DNA of 64,000 nt from HKCCE3408 sp038530555 (GTDB lineage: Bacteria > Pseudomonadota > Alphaproteobacteria > Rhodobacterales > Rhodobacteraceae). This document shows positions 19,635 through 27,670 of this stretch, in pieces; positions within the stretch are counted from its first letter, which is position 1; each line of letters starts with the position of its first letter. The DNA lies in assembly GCA_038530555.1 (NCBI GenBank), contig JBCBCN010000004.1:1-64000 (forward strand), in the 5' to 3' direction. The position numbers and the translations under genes were made by a program. The notes beneath the pieces were generated by a model that ran no database searches, was not told the origin of the DNA, and worked only from the letters and a program-made list of their open reading frames with translations.

Positions 19635-20002
19635 CCAGCGCAGCCCCGTTGGGACGCCTGGTGATCTACACCCATAAAATCGAGGAATTGGCCGCGTTTT
19701 ATGCGCGTCATTTTGGCTTTGAGAGTGTCACCTTGCCCGGCGATCGCATCACCGAGCGGCGCGCAGTTTCAGGCGGGGCCAGCATCTTGCTCCACCCGGC
19801 GACCGCGCGTCAGAAGGAGGGGCAAGCGATGATCAAACTGGTCTTTGATGTAGCGGATGTACCTGCCTTTTGCGCCCAAGCGGCCACACGCGGTTTACGG
19901 TTTGGCGCGATCCATCAGGCGGACGGATATGTCTTTGCCAATGCGCGCGACCCCGGGGGCAACCGCGTCCAGGTGTCTAGCCGAGCCTTCGCAGCCCGGT
20001 AA
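19619..20002 (+). CDS. VOC (glyoxalase/bleomycin-resistance fold) family protein, TTG start
   Basis: The 127-aa protein has a single vicinal-oxygen-chelate domain: GRLVIYTHKIEELAAFYARHFGF, then SGGASILLHPA, VFDVADVPAFCAQAA, and the ending YVFANARDPGGNRVQVSSR. Such proteins are metal-dependent lyases, dioxygenases or binding proteins; the substrate is unknown. Translation appears to start at TTG (19619), 5 nt after GGAGGTGAG, because no ATG or GTG fits the domain. The beginning of the gene is built from a copy of the dispersed 22-nt element. It converges on uvrA with a 4-bp gap. Confidence 0.85.
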   Translation: MEKSEASAAPLGRLVIYTHKIEELAAFYARHFGFESVTLPGDRITERRAVSGGASILLHPATARQKEGQAMIKLVFDVADVPAFCAQAATRGLRFGAIHQADGYVFANARDPGGNRVQVSSRAFAAR

Positions 20003-20006
20003 CGCG

Positions 20007-22901
20007 CTATTCCGCGGCCACATCCTTGGCGCTGGATTTACGTGGCTTCAGCATGGGTTTGAGGTAGCGCCCGGTATGACTGTCGGCGTTCTCCGCAACC
20101 TTTTCGGGTGTGCCGGTGGCCACGATCTTACCGCCGCCATCGCCGCCTTCGGGGCCGATATCGATGAGGTGATCGGCGGTTTTGACCACGTCGAGATTGT
20201 GCTCGATCACAATCACCGAGTTGCCCTGATCGACCAATTCATGCAGCACTTCCAAGAGCTTACGCACATCTTCGAAATGCAGCCCCGTCGTAGGCTCATC
20301 GAGGATATAAAGCGTCCGGCCCGTTGAGCGTTTGGCAAGCTCCTTCGATAGCTTCACCCGCTGCGCCTCACCGCCCGACAGCGTCGTCGCCTGCTGACCG
20401 ACCTTGATATAGCCCAGACCGACCCGCACCAGCGCGTCCATCTTTTCACGGATCGAGGGTACCGCCTTGAAAAACTCCTGCGCGTCCTCGACCGTCATAT
20501 CAAGGACGTCGGCGATGGATTTGCCCTTGAACTTGATCTCCAGCGTTTCGCGGTTGTAGCGCGCGCCCTTGCAGGTCTCGCAGGTGACATAGACATCGGG
20601 CAGAAAATGCATCTCAATCTTGATGACGCCGTCACCCTGGCAGGCCTCACAGCGCCCGCCTTTGACGTTGAACGAGAACCGCCCGGGCTTATAGCCGCGC
20701 GCCTTGGCTTCGGGCAGACCGGCGAACCAGTCACGGATCGGGGTGAAGGCGCCTGTATAAGTCGCGGGGTTCGAGCGCGGGGTGCGCCCGATGGGCCGCT
20801 GGTCGATGTCGATGACTTTGTCGAGCAGATCCAAGCCCTTGATCGTCTCACAAGGCGCCGGGGTTTGGCGCGCACCGTTGAGCTTCATCGACGCGGTTTT
20901 GAACAAGGTCTCGATGGTCAGGGTCGACTTGCCGCCGCCCGACACGCCGGTGACGCAGACGAACTGCCCCAGCGGGAACTCCGCCGTGACGTTTTGCAGG
21001 TTGTTGCCCGTGGCCTTCACAACCTTGATCGCCTGGCCCTTGCCCTTGCCTTTGCGCCGCTTGGTTGGCACCGCAATTTCCCGCCGCCCGGCGAGGTAGT
21101 CGCCCGTGACCGAAGCCGGGTTGGCGATGATCTGATCAGGCGTTCCATGGGCCACGACCTGGCCGCCATGCACACCCGCGCCGGGCCCTATGTCGAAGAC
21201 GTAATCGGCCTCCCGGATCGCCTCTTCGTCATGCTCCACCACGATCACGGTATTTCCCTGGTCGCGCAGGTTTTTCAGCGTCGTCAGCAGCCGGTCATTG
21301 TCGCGTTGGTGCAGGCCGATGGAGGGCTCATCAAGGACATAAAGCACGCCGGTCAGGCCCGAGCCGATCTGACTGGCCAAGCGGATCCGCTGGCTTTCCC
21401 CGCCCGACAGCGTGCCCGCCGCCCGGCTGAGCGTCAGGTATTCGAGCCCGACATTGTTCAAAAAGCCCAGACGTTCGCGGATTTCCTTGAGGATGGCATG
21501 GGCGATCTCGTTTTTCTGCGCGCTCAGGTGCTTGGGCACCTCGGCGCACCACTCGGCGGCCTCGCGGATCGACATCTCGCCCACATGGCCAATATGCTTG
21601 AGGTCATCCGGCGCGCCAATCTTCACCGCCAAGGCCTCCTGCCGCAGGCGATAGCCGCCGCAGGTACCGCAGGGCCGGTTGTTCTGAAAGCGCTCAAACT
21701 CCTCGCGGATCCAGGCGCTGTCGGTCTCACGGTAGCGCCGCTCCATATTTGGGATCACGCCCTCGAAGCTACGCGTGACCTGATAGACCCGCCCGCCTTC
21801 GTCGTAGCGAAAGGCGATTTCATCCTCACCCGAGCCGCGCAGAAAAACCTGCTGCACTTCGGGGCTCAGATCCTTCCACGGCGTCTTGGGATCAAAGCCG
21901 TAATGCTTGGCAATCGCCTCAATGGTTTGCACGAAATAGGGGCTTTTGCCCTTGCGCCAGGGCGCGATGGCCCCGTCTTCTAGGCTGAGCGCGGCATCGG
22001 GCACCATCAGGCGTTCGTCAAAGAACAGCTCCACCCCCAACCCGTCACAATCGGGGCAGGCGCCGAAGGGCGCGTTAAAGGAAAACAAGCGCGGCTCGAT
22101 CTCAGGGATGGTGAAGCCCGAGACCGGGCAGGCGAAGTTTTCGGAGAACGTGATGCGTTCCGGCTCTTCACCCTCAGGCACCGCCGTCTCCAGGATCGCG
22201 ATCCCATCAGCCAGATCAAGCGCGGTGCGAAAGCTGTCGGCCAGGCGCGTCTCGGCCCTTTCCCGCACCACGATCCGGTCCACCACCACATCGATATCGT
22301 GGCGGAATTTCTTGTCGAGCGTGGGCGGCTCATCGAGCTCATAGAAGGCGCCGTCGACCTTCACGCGTTGAAAGCCCTGCTTGCGCAGCTCCAGAAATTC
22401 CTTGCGGTACTCGCCCTTGCGGTCCCGCACGATTGGGGCAAGGAGATAGGCGCGAGACCCCTCCTCCATCGCCATCACCCGGTCGACCATGTCCTGGACC
22501 TGCTGCGCCTCAATCGGCTGCCCTGTCGCGGGGCTGTAGGGCGTGCCTGCGCGCGCAAACAGCAGGCGCATATAGTCGTAAATCTCGGTCACCGTGCCGA
22601 CGGTGGAGCGCGGGTTTTTCGAGGTGGTCTTTTGCTCGATGGAGATCGCTGGGGAGAGGCCCGAGATGTGATCGACATCTGGCTTTTCCATCATATCGAG
22701 GAACTGCCTGGCATAGGCGCTGAGGCTTTCGACATAACGCCGTTGGCCTTCCGCATAGATCGTATCGAAGGCCAGTGAGGATTTGCCCGAGCCGCTCAGC
22801 CCCGTAATCACCACCAGCTCATCGCGCGGGATATCGACATCGATGCTTTTGAGGTTGTGCTCCCGCGCCCCGCGCACTTCGATCTTTTTAAGCTCGGGCA
22901 T
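20007..22901 (-). CDS. uvrA: Excinuclease ABC subunit A
   Basis: UvrA is the damage-recognition ATPase of nucleotide excision repair and works with UvrB and UvrC. The 964-aa protein has two ABC ATPase halves: Walker A GLSGSGKSS near residue 31 and GVSGGGKST near 652, and signatures SGGESQRIRLA and LSGGEAQRVKLS. The second zinc finger is complete (CEAC...CETC). The first has only three of four cysteines: CPVSGF replaces the CPxC of E. coli, then CPDC. GAGGTGACCG precedes the ATG. A LexA-type box lies 82 bp upstream (22983-22997), so it is probably SOS-induced. Confidence 0.98.
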   Translation of the reverse strand: MPELKKIEVRGAREHNLKSIDVDIPRDELVVITGLSGSGKSSLAFDTIYAEGQRRYVESLSAYARQFLDMMEKPDVDHISGLSPAISIEQKTTSKNPRSTVGTVTEIYDYMRLLFARAGTPYSPATGQPIEAQQVQDMVDRVMAMEEGSRAYLLAPIVRDRKGEYRKEFLELRKQGFQRVKVDGAFYELDEPPTLDKKFRHDIDVVVDRIVVRERAETRLADSFRTALDLADGIAILETAVPEGEEPERITFSENFACPVSGFTIPEIEPRLFSFNAPFGACPDCDGLGVELFFDERLMVPDAALSLEDGAIAPWRKGKSPYFVQTIEAIAKHYGFDPKTPWKDLSPEVQQVFLRGSGEDEIAFRYDEGGRVYQVTRSFEGVIPNMERRYRETDSAWIREEFERFQNNRPCGTCGGYRLRQEALAVKIGAPDDLKHIGHVGEMSIREAAEWCAEVPKHLSAQKNEIAHAILKEIRERLGFLNNVGLEYLTLSRAAGTLSGGESQRIRLASQIGSGLTGVLYVLDEPSIGLHQRDNDRLLTTLKNLRDQGNTVIVVEHDEEAIREADYVFDIGPGAGVHGGQVVAHGTPDQIIANPASVTGDYLAGRREIAVPTKRRKGKGKGQAIKVVKATGNNLQNVTAEFPLGQFVCVTGVSGGGKSTLTIETLFKTASMKLNGARQTPAPCETIKGLDLLDKVIDIDQRPIGRTPRSNPATYTGAFTPIRDWFAGLPEAKARGYKPGRFSFNVKGGRCEACQGDGVIKIEMHFLPDVYVTCETCKGARYNRETLEIKFKGKSIADVLDMTVEDAQEFFKAVPSIREKMDALVRVGLGYIKVGQQATTLSGGEAQRVKLSKELAKRSTGRTLYILDEPTTGLHFEDVRKLLEVLHELVDQGNSVIVIEHNLDVVKTADHLIDIGPEGGDGGGKIVATGTPEKVAENADSHTGRYLKPMLKPRKSSAKDVAAE

Positions 22902-22982
22902 CGGTCACCTCAATTGCCTGTCGTAGCCTCACTACCTAGCGACCCAGGGCGCAAGCTCAATGGCCGGGCGCGGCAGCTTTAA

Positions 22983-22997
22983 GAACATTACCGGAAC
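22983..22997 (-). promoter_or_regulatory. LexA (SOS) box upstream of uvrA
   Basis: GAACATTACCGGAAC matches the alphaproteobacterial LexA operator GAAC-N7-GAAC (equal to GTTC-N7-GTTC) exactly. It is 82 bp upstream of uvrA, a known SOS gene in this group, which supports a genuine operator. Confidence 0.85.
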
Positions 22998-23047
22998 ATT
23001 AAGGGATTGACCATCGGGTATGCGCAAAATGCTGTGGATGGTCCGGG

Positions 23048-23080
23048 ATGAAACGGGCGCCTGCACGCGCCCGTTTCTTG
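23048..23080 (-). terminator. Hairpin terminator after the degenerate VPLPA-CTERM gene
   Basis: A perfect 10-bp stem AAACGGGCGC / GCGCCCGTTT (23051-23060, 23067-23076) with a 6-nt loop. Short T-runs flank both sides. It lies 30 bp after the stop at 23105 on the minus strand. Confidence 0.7.
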
Positions 23081-23104
23081 TTCATATCAAACGATAAGTC
23101 TCGT

Positions 23105-23572
23105 TTAGGCGGCGGCCTTGCGGCGGCGCAGGGCGACCAAGCCGCACAACTCGGCCAAGAGCATCCATCCCGCGGCCCGAAGCGGCACGGGAGCAATTTC
23201 GAATTGCGGGTCGGTCGTCGCGCGACCGAACTCAGCACCCGCCAGACCGGCAAGGGCGCCATTCTGAAACACGCGCGCGAGCGTCGTGGCCAAAGCGTCC
23301 GAGAACAGGAACCGAATGCCGTCGGCATTGGCCGGGTCCAGATCGAACAGCGGCACCTGGCTGAGCGGCGTGAAGGCCACGTCGCCAAAGATCGTCGCTT
23401 GGGCCGTGTCGATCGTGAAGTTGCCGATCGTGGCCCTGGTCGAGCCGAGGGTCCGCGATGCACCGGCAAAATCATGCTCGATGATCAGACCACCGGAGTT
23501 TTGCTCACCGCCCGTGATGCCGAAAGTTAATTGGGCCGGAAAATCGCAGGCGGTAGACGACCGTTTGGGCAA
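23105..23572 (-). pseudogene. Truncated, degenerate VPLPA-CTERM protein gene
   Basis: The frame encodes about 155 residues ending PVPLRAAGWMLLAEL then CGLVALRRRKAAA. This is a recognisable VPLPA-CTERM sorting tail (motif, hydrophobic helix, basic end), but the motif is VPLRA, not VPLPA, and the helix carries a charged Glu. There is no signal peptide: the frame opens with a poor TTG (or with no good start) 12 bp after the stop of the upstream gene, so the 5' end looks lost. The body (HDFAGASRTLGSTRATIGNFTID) is like secreted adhesin-type proteins. It may be a remnant left by a deletion fused next to the gene at 23585. Intact relatives are at 57755 and 60300. Confidence 0.65.
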
Positions 23573-23584
23573 CCAAACCCTGGA

Positions 23585-25306
23585 TCAGGAACAGCCCGCC
23601 CCACGCAGCGCCTGCGACAGCCCCGCCAGCGGATACAGAACATCGATCGCCGGGTCGCTCAGCGAGGTGATGCGCACAGTCTGCGCGCTGAGCATCGGCC
23701 CGATCAACGCCTCCGCCTCAGGCCCGCCGAACATCTGCGCACGCGCCACGAAAAAATCGATCTCCACCGCGCGGCCTAGATCTCCATCAAAGACAAAGCG
23801 CAGCGGCGCACCCACGCCCGGCCCCCATTCTCCGGCCATCAAAAACGGCTCACCGGTGCATTCCACAAAGAGCGCGGGTTCCTTATCCGCGACCTCGCCC
23901 GAAAACAGCGCCGCAGGCACCATCGGCGGGGTTTCCACCATCCCATTGAACAACCGGCCGACATCGACACCGGTCCAGGCGCCCTGCCCGGTCAGATCAA
24001 TCCGAGGCTCGGCTGTGATATCCGCGCGCACTGGACAGGTATTTGCCGCCACGTTGGCCGCCAACCCCTCAGCCGAATACAGCGCAACGGTAAATTCGCC
24101 CGGCTCCACATCCAGCGCGAAAGTCACCTCCAGAACGCTGGTCCGGGCGAGCGCCTCCAATACCTCTGACGGCAGCGCGCTCACGCCCACCCCGTCTGCA
24201 TCGACCGAAAAAACCGCGTCTATCCGGCCACCATCCTCCAGAAAAAGCGCAAGCGCCGCCTGCCAGCCCTCTCCCGGCTGCGCGTAGGTCAAAACCGGTG
24301 TGCTGATCACTGCGCGCCCATCGCAGGCCAAACCAAAATCCGGCGCCATGTTGAGCCCGCGACGGAACGAGACCACCGGGCCCAGGGACGGCATGTTGGT
24401 CTCGCGGATCTCCCAAGCGGCATCGACGACGAAGGGTGACAGGGCGCTGTAGCGCCGGAAATCATTGTCCGGCGTGCCGCAGACGCCCGGCCCGATTGCC
24501 GCGTTTGAGCCGCTCAGCCCAAAGATCATTTCGCGCCCGCCCGCTTGGGATGCCACGATCAGGCGCGCGCCGGCGCGGATCGCATCCACCATCGCCTGAT
24601 CATTGCGAATGACGGCGAGCCCGCCTTCGACGGCCTGCGCTGAGAGATTTCGGCGGTAGAGCTCCGCCCCATTGCCGCTTTGGACCAGCACGGTGGCGAA
24701 AGGGCCAAGTGCCGCGGCATCCGGCCCGCCAAGAACCAATGCGCCGCCGCTGAACTCCGCCCGACCGCAGCGCACGAGCAAGAGATTGCCGCGCCCATCA
24801 TGCGCCCCCGCGCCGCCCAAACCGACCCCGGGATAGCTCAAAGAAACGAACCCCCACTGCCCCGGTGCAAGCGGGTCGCGCAGAGACATCTCCACGGCCG
24901 CTCCGTCGCGATAGCCGGGATAAGACCGCCCGCGCAACGAAGGCGCCGCAGCTTGTGTTATAGGCGCAGTTGAAGGCGCCCGTGGCTGTGGCGATTGCGG
25001 TTGCGGCGCGCTCGGCACGCCCGCCAACACAGCTTCCTGGATGCATTGCACATATATGGCCCCATAGGCTTGCACGGCTTCAATCGGCACACCCGCCACA
25101 TCATTGGCCAAGAGACGCGACAAGACAGGCCCAGGGATGCCCGCCTGACCCGCGCGCTCAATCACACAGCCACAGGCCTGGGGAAATTGCGGCGTCGCCG
25201 CCTGACAAATGGCCAAGTCGCTCTGCGCAGAAGCCTCGTCGCCTGCGCCAATCACAAAGCATACGCATAAGGCGCGCACCAAACGAACGAGCCAACGACC
25301 AATCAT
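23585..25306 (-). CDS. Large secreted protein, function unknown
   Basis: The 573-aa product has a signal peptide (hydrophobic LVRALCVCFVIGAG, cleavage near EASAQ, residue 28) followed by a small Cys-containing domain (DLAICQAATPQFPQACGCVIERA; IYVQCIQEAV), a Pro/Gln-rich linker (about 95-125), and about 440 residues of beta-rich sequence with scattered cysteines, likely disulfide-bonded in the periplasm. I recognise no catalytic motif. The ribosome-binding site is modest (AAGGG about 12 nt upstream). It follows lpd on the same strand but tandem hairpins between them suggest a separate transcript. Confidence 0.75.
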   Translation of the reverse strand: MIGRWLVRLVRALCVCFVIGAGDEASAQSDLAICQAATPQFPQACGCVIERAGQAGIPGPVLSRLLANDVAGVPIEAVQAYGAIYVQCIQEAVLAGVPSAPQPQSPQPRAPSTAPITQAAAPSLRGRSYPGYRDGAAVEMSLRDPLAPGQWGFVSLSYPGVGLGGAGAHDGRGNLLLVRCGRAEFSGGALVLGGPDAAALGPFATVLVQSGNGAELYRRNLSAQAVEGGLAVIRNDQAMVDAIRAGARLIVASQAGGREMIFGLSGSNAAIGPGVCGTPDNDFRRYSALSPFVVDAAWEIRETNMPSLGPVVSFRRGLNMAPDFGLACDGRAVISTPVLTYAQPGEGWQAALALFLEDGGRIDAVFSVDADGVGVSALPSEVLEALARTSVLEVTFALDVEPGEFTVALYSAEGLAANVAANTCPVRADITAEPRIDLTGQGAWTGVDVGRLFNGMVETPPMVPAALFSGEVADKEPALFVECTGEPFLMAGEWGPGVGAPLRFVFDGDLGRAVEIDFFVARAQMFGGPEAEALIGPMLSAQTVRITSLSDPAIDVLYPLAGLSQALRGAGCS

Positions 25307-25377
25307 GCAGCCAAACCCTTGCCTCTAACGCTCAAACAACTCAGCCAAATCCGGCACGCACCGCATCTCCCGCCCCG

Positions 25378-25461
25378 TCTTTATCGCGCAAATATCCCAG
25401 AGAGTCTGAGAGAGGATCTCTCAGGGCGCTTGAGGAGGGGTCGATCCCCTCCTCAAGCGCC
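25378..25461 (-). terminator. Two tandem hairpins plus diverged dispersed element, after lpd
   Basis: A perfect 16-bp stem GGCGCTTGAGGAGGGG (25425-25440) pairs with 25446-25461 across a 5-nt loop; next to it an 8-bp stem CTGAGAGA (25406-25413) pairs with 25417-25424. In the minus direction they follow the lpd stop by 14 bp and are followed by GGGATATTTGCG then CGATAAAGAC (25378-25399), a diverged version of the dispersed core. Probably the lpd terminator, though there is no long U-tract. Confidence 0.75.
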
Positions 25462-25475
25462 GCCAAGCACAACGA

Positions 25476-26873
25476 TCAGATATGCAGCGCCCGGTCATAG
25501 GCGTTGAGCACGCTTTCATGCATCATCTCGCTCAAGGTCGGATGCGGGAAAACGGTCTCCATCAGATCCTCTTCCGTCGTCTCCAGCTTTTGCCCCACGA
25601 CATAGCCCTGGATCAGCTCGGTCACTTCCGCGCCGATCATATGCGCGCCCAAAAGCTCCCCGGTTGTCTCGTCGAATACAGTCTTGATCATCCCCTCGGG
25701 CTCGCCCAGAGCAATCGCCTTGCCATTGCCGATGAAGGGGAAGCGGCCGACTTTGACCTTATGCCCGCGCTCCTTGGCCTTCGCTTCGGTGAGGCCGACG
25801 CTGGCCACTTGCGGATGGCAATAGGTGCAGCCCGCGATGCTCTCGGGCTTAATCGGATGCACGTCGTTCTTGCCCGCAATCAGTTCGGCCACCATCACAC
25901 CCTCATGGCTCGCCTTATGCGCAAGCCAGGGCGCGCCGGCGATATCGCCGATGGCATAGAGCCCTTCGACACCGGTGCGGCAAAACTCATCCGTCACGAC
26001 ATGGGAACGGTCGATCTTTACGCCCAGCTCTTCCAGGCCCAACCCCTCGGTATTGCCGACAATGCCCACGGCCGAGATCACGGTGTCAAACTCGTGCGCC
26101 TCAAGCTTTCCACCGATCTCGATATGCGCGGTGACATGTGTCTTGGTGCGGTCGAGCTTTTTCACCGCCGCCTTCTGCAAGATCTTCATCCCCTGCTTTT
26201 CAAAGCTCTTCTTGGCGAAGGCACTGATCTCCTCGTCTTCCACGGGTAGAATGCGGTCCATCACCTCCACAACCGTCGTCTCAGCGCCCAGCGTGTTGTA
26301 AAAGCTCGCAAATTCGATGCCGATGGCGCCCGAGCCAATCACTAGGAGCTTTCCCGGCATATGCGGAGGGGTCAGCGCGGCCTTGTAGGTCCAGACGCGC
26401 TCCCCATCGGCCTCGAGGCCCGGCAGCTCCCGCGCCCGTGCGCCGGTGGCCAGGATGATCGATTTGGCCTTGAGCGTCTCGGCCCCCTTCTCGGTCTTGA
26501 CGCTCACCGCGCCCTTTCCGGCCATGCTCGCCGCGCCCATGAAGGTCGTGACTTTGTTTTTTTTCATCAGATGGGCGACGCCGCCCGATAGCTGCTTTGC
26601 CACCCCGCGCGAGCGCGCGACAACAGCGTCGATGTCGTAGTCGATTTTTTCCGCGCTCAGGCCGAACTCCTTGGCGCGGTGCATGAGGTGAAAGACCTCT
26701 GAGCTGCGCAGCATCGCTTTGGTTGGGATACAGCCCCAGTTCAGGCAGATACCGCCCATATGTTCGCGCTCGACGATGGCCGTTTTCAGGCCCAGCTGGC
26801 TGGCCCGGATCGCCGCGACATAGCCGCCCGGTCCGGCTCCGATTACTACAACATCGAATGTGTGCTCAGCCAT
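25476..26873 (-). CDS. lpdA: Dihydrolipoyl dehydrogenase (E3)
   Basis: This FAD enzyme reoxidises dihydrolipoamide in 2-oxoacid dehydrogenase or glycine cleavage complexes, using NAD. The 465-aa product has the FAD motif VVVIGAGPGGYVAAIRA, the redox-active disulfide Cys43/Cys48 in GGICLNWGCIPTKAM, the NAD motif VIGSGAIGIEFASF, and the C-terminal catalytic HPHPTLSE. GAGG precedes the ATG. No E1 or E2 genes are adjacent, so the complex it serves cannot be read from context. A hairpin pair lies downstream. Confidence 0.96.
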   Translation of the reverse strand: MAEHTFDVVVIGAGPGGYVAAIRASQLGLKTAIVEREHMGGICLNWGCIPTKAMLRSSEVFHLMHRAKEFGLSAEKIDYDIDAVVARSRGVAKQLSGGVAHLMKKNKVTTFMGAASMAGKGAVSVKTEKGAETLKAKSIILATGARARELPGLEADGERVWTYKAALTPPHMPGKLLVIGSGAIGIEFASFYNTLGAETTVVEVMDRILPVEDEEISAFAKKSFEKQGMKILQKAAVKKLDRTKTHVTAHIEIGGKLEAHEFDTVISAVGIVGNTEGLGLEELGVKIDRSHVVTDEFCRTGVEGLYAIGDIAGAPWLAHKASHEGVMVAELIAGKNDVHPIKPESIAGCTYCHPQVASVGLTEAKAKERGHKVKVGRFPFIGNGKAIALGEPEGMIKTVFDETTGELLGAHMIGAEVTELIQGYVVGQKLETTEEDLMETVFPHPTLSEMMHESVLNAYDRALHI

Positions 26874-27036
26874 GTTTGCCTCATCCTGCGGTCAGTTTGG
26901 GTGTCGTACTCCTGCTGAGAAATAACACCCGCCACCCCTGAGATGAGCCTGACCTAGGGTCGCAGGCGCCATTGCGCGGTCCGCTATGCGTTCGGCGCAT
27001 ATCTTATACAAAATTTGCAAGGCTTGCGCTTTGGGT

Positions 27037-27080
27037 GGAGGTCAGTTGCCTCCGGCGGGAGTATTTTTGGAAAAATGAAG
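27037..27080 (+). repeat. Dispersed hairpin-plus-core element, copy 3
   Basis: A short stem GGAGG / CCTCC (27037-27041, 27049-27053) is followed by the exact core GAGTATTTTT then GGAAAAATGAAG (27059-27080). It reads on the plus strand although both neighbours are on the minus strand, which argues against a simple gene terminator. Confidence 0.8.
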
Positions 27081-27097
27081 CTTGGGTTGGGAGCTTC

Positions 27098-27667
27098 TCA
27101 GCGCCCCTCGATCTCCGCCAGGATCTTGCCATAGCCGCCCTCGGCCAGGAACTCCTCCTCCTCTGGGGTGGAGACACGACCCAAAGCGGCATTCCGATAG
27201 GGGAAGCGGCCGTGGCGGGCGATGATCTCACGGTGCACGCGGGCGTGGAGGAGGTTGTTGCTGGCCTCAGGCATCCTGGCCTCAAACCAAGCGACGCATT
27301 GATCTTGCTCGGCCAGATCCTCCGAATGCATATGCGGCAGGTAGAAGAACTGCCGCCCCGGCCCGGCGATCTCCCGGTCCCAGTCGGCGGCGATGGCCTT
27401 AGCCGCAATGGCTCGCGCCCTTGCATCGCCCGCAAAGCTCTGGCCTGAGCCGCGAAAAATATTGCGCGAGAACTGATCGAGCAGAAGCAACAGAGCCAGA
27501 GCCCCCTCGCCCCCGGTCAGCCAGTCTTCGAATGCACCGTCCTGGGCGTCGGTCACCGCTTTGCCAAAACGCTCTGCGATGGTGGCGTCCAGCGCGTCGT
27601 CTTGCCGATACCATTGCTCCGGCGTGCACTCTTCGAGCCAAAACCGGCAAATGTCCTGCGCATGCAT
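27098..27667 (-). CDS. DUF924 family protein
   Basis: This 189-aa soluble protein has the DUF924 landmarks ICRFWLEE, LALLLLLDQFSRNIFRGSGQSFAGD, and GRQFFYLPHMHSEDLAEQDQ. The family is helical and has a TPR-like fold; its biochemical role is not established. GGGAGGATAGAGG precedes the ATG. The start is only 3 bp after the stop of the MFS gene, so the two are almost certainly co-transcribed. A copy of the dispersed element sits beyond its stop, in the opposite orientation. Confidence 0.92.
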   Translation of the reverse strand: MHAQDICRFWLEECTPEQWYRQDDALDATIAERFGKAVTDAQDGAFEDWLTGGEGALALLLLLDQFSRNIFRGSGQSFAGDARARAIAAKAIAADWDREIAGPGRQFFYLPHMHSEDLAEQDQCVAWFEARMPEASNNLLHARVHREIIARHGRFPYRNAALGRVSTPEEEEFLAEGGYGKILAEIEGR

Positions 27668-27670
27668 CCT

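Noticed and set aside
20607..21983. Long open frame opposite uvrA (458 aa)
   Set aside because: It is an antisense shadow of a firmly identified gene, without family similarity or a start signal.
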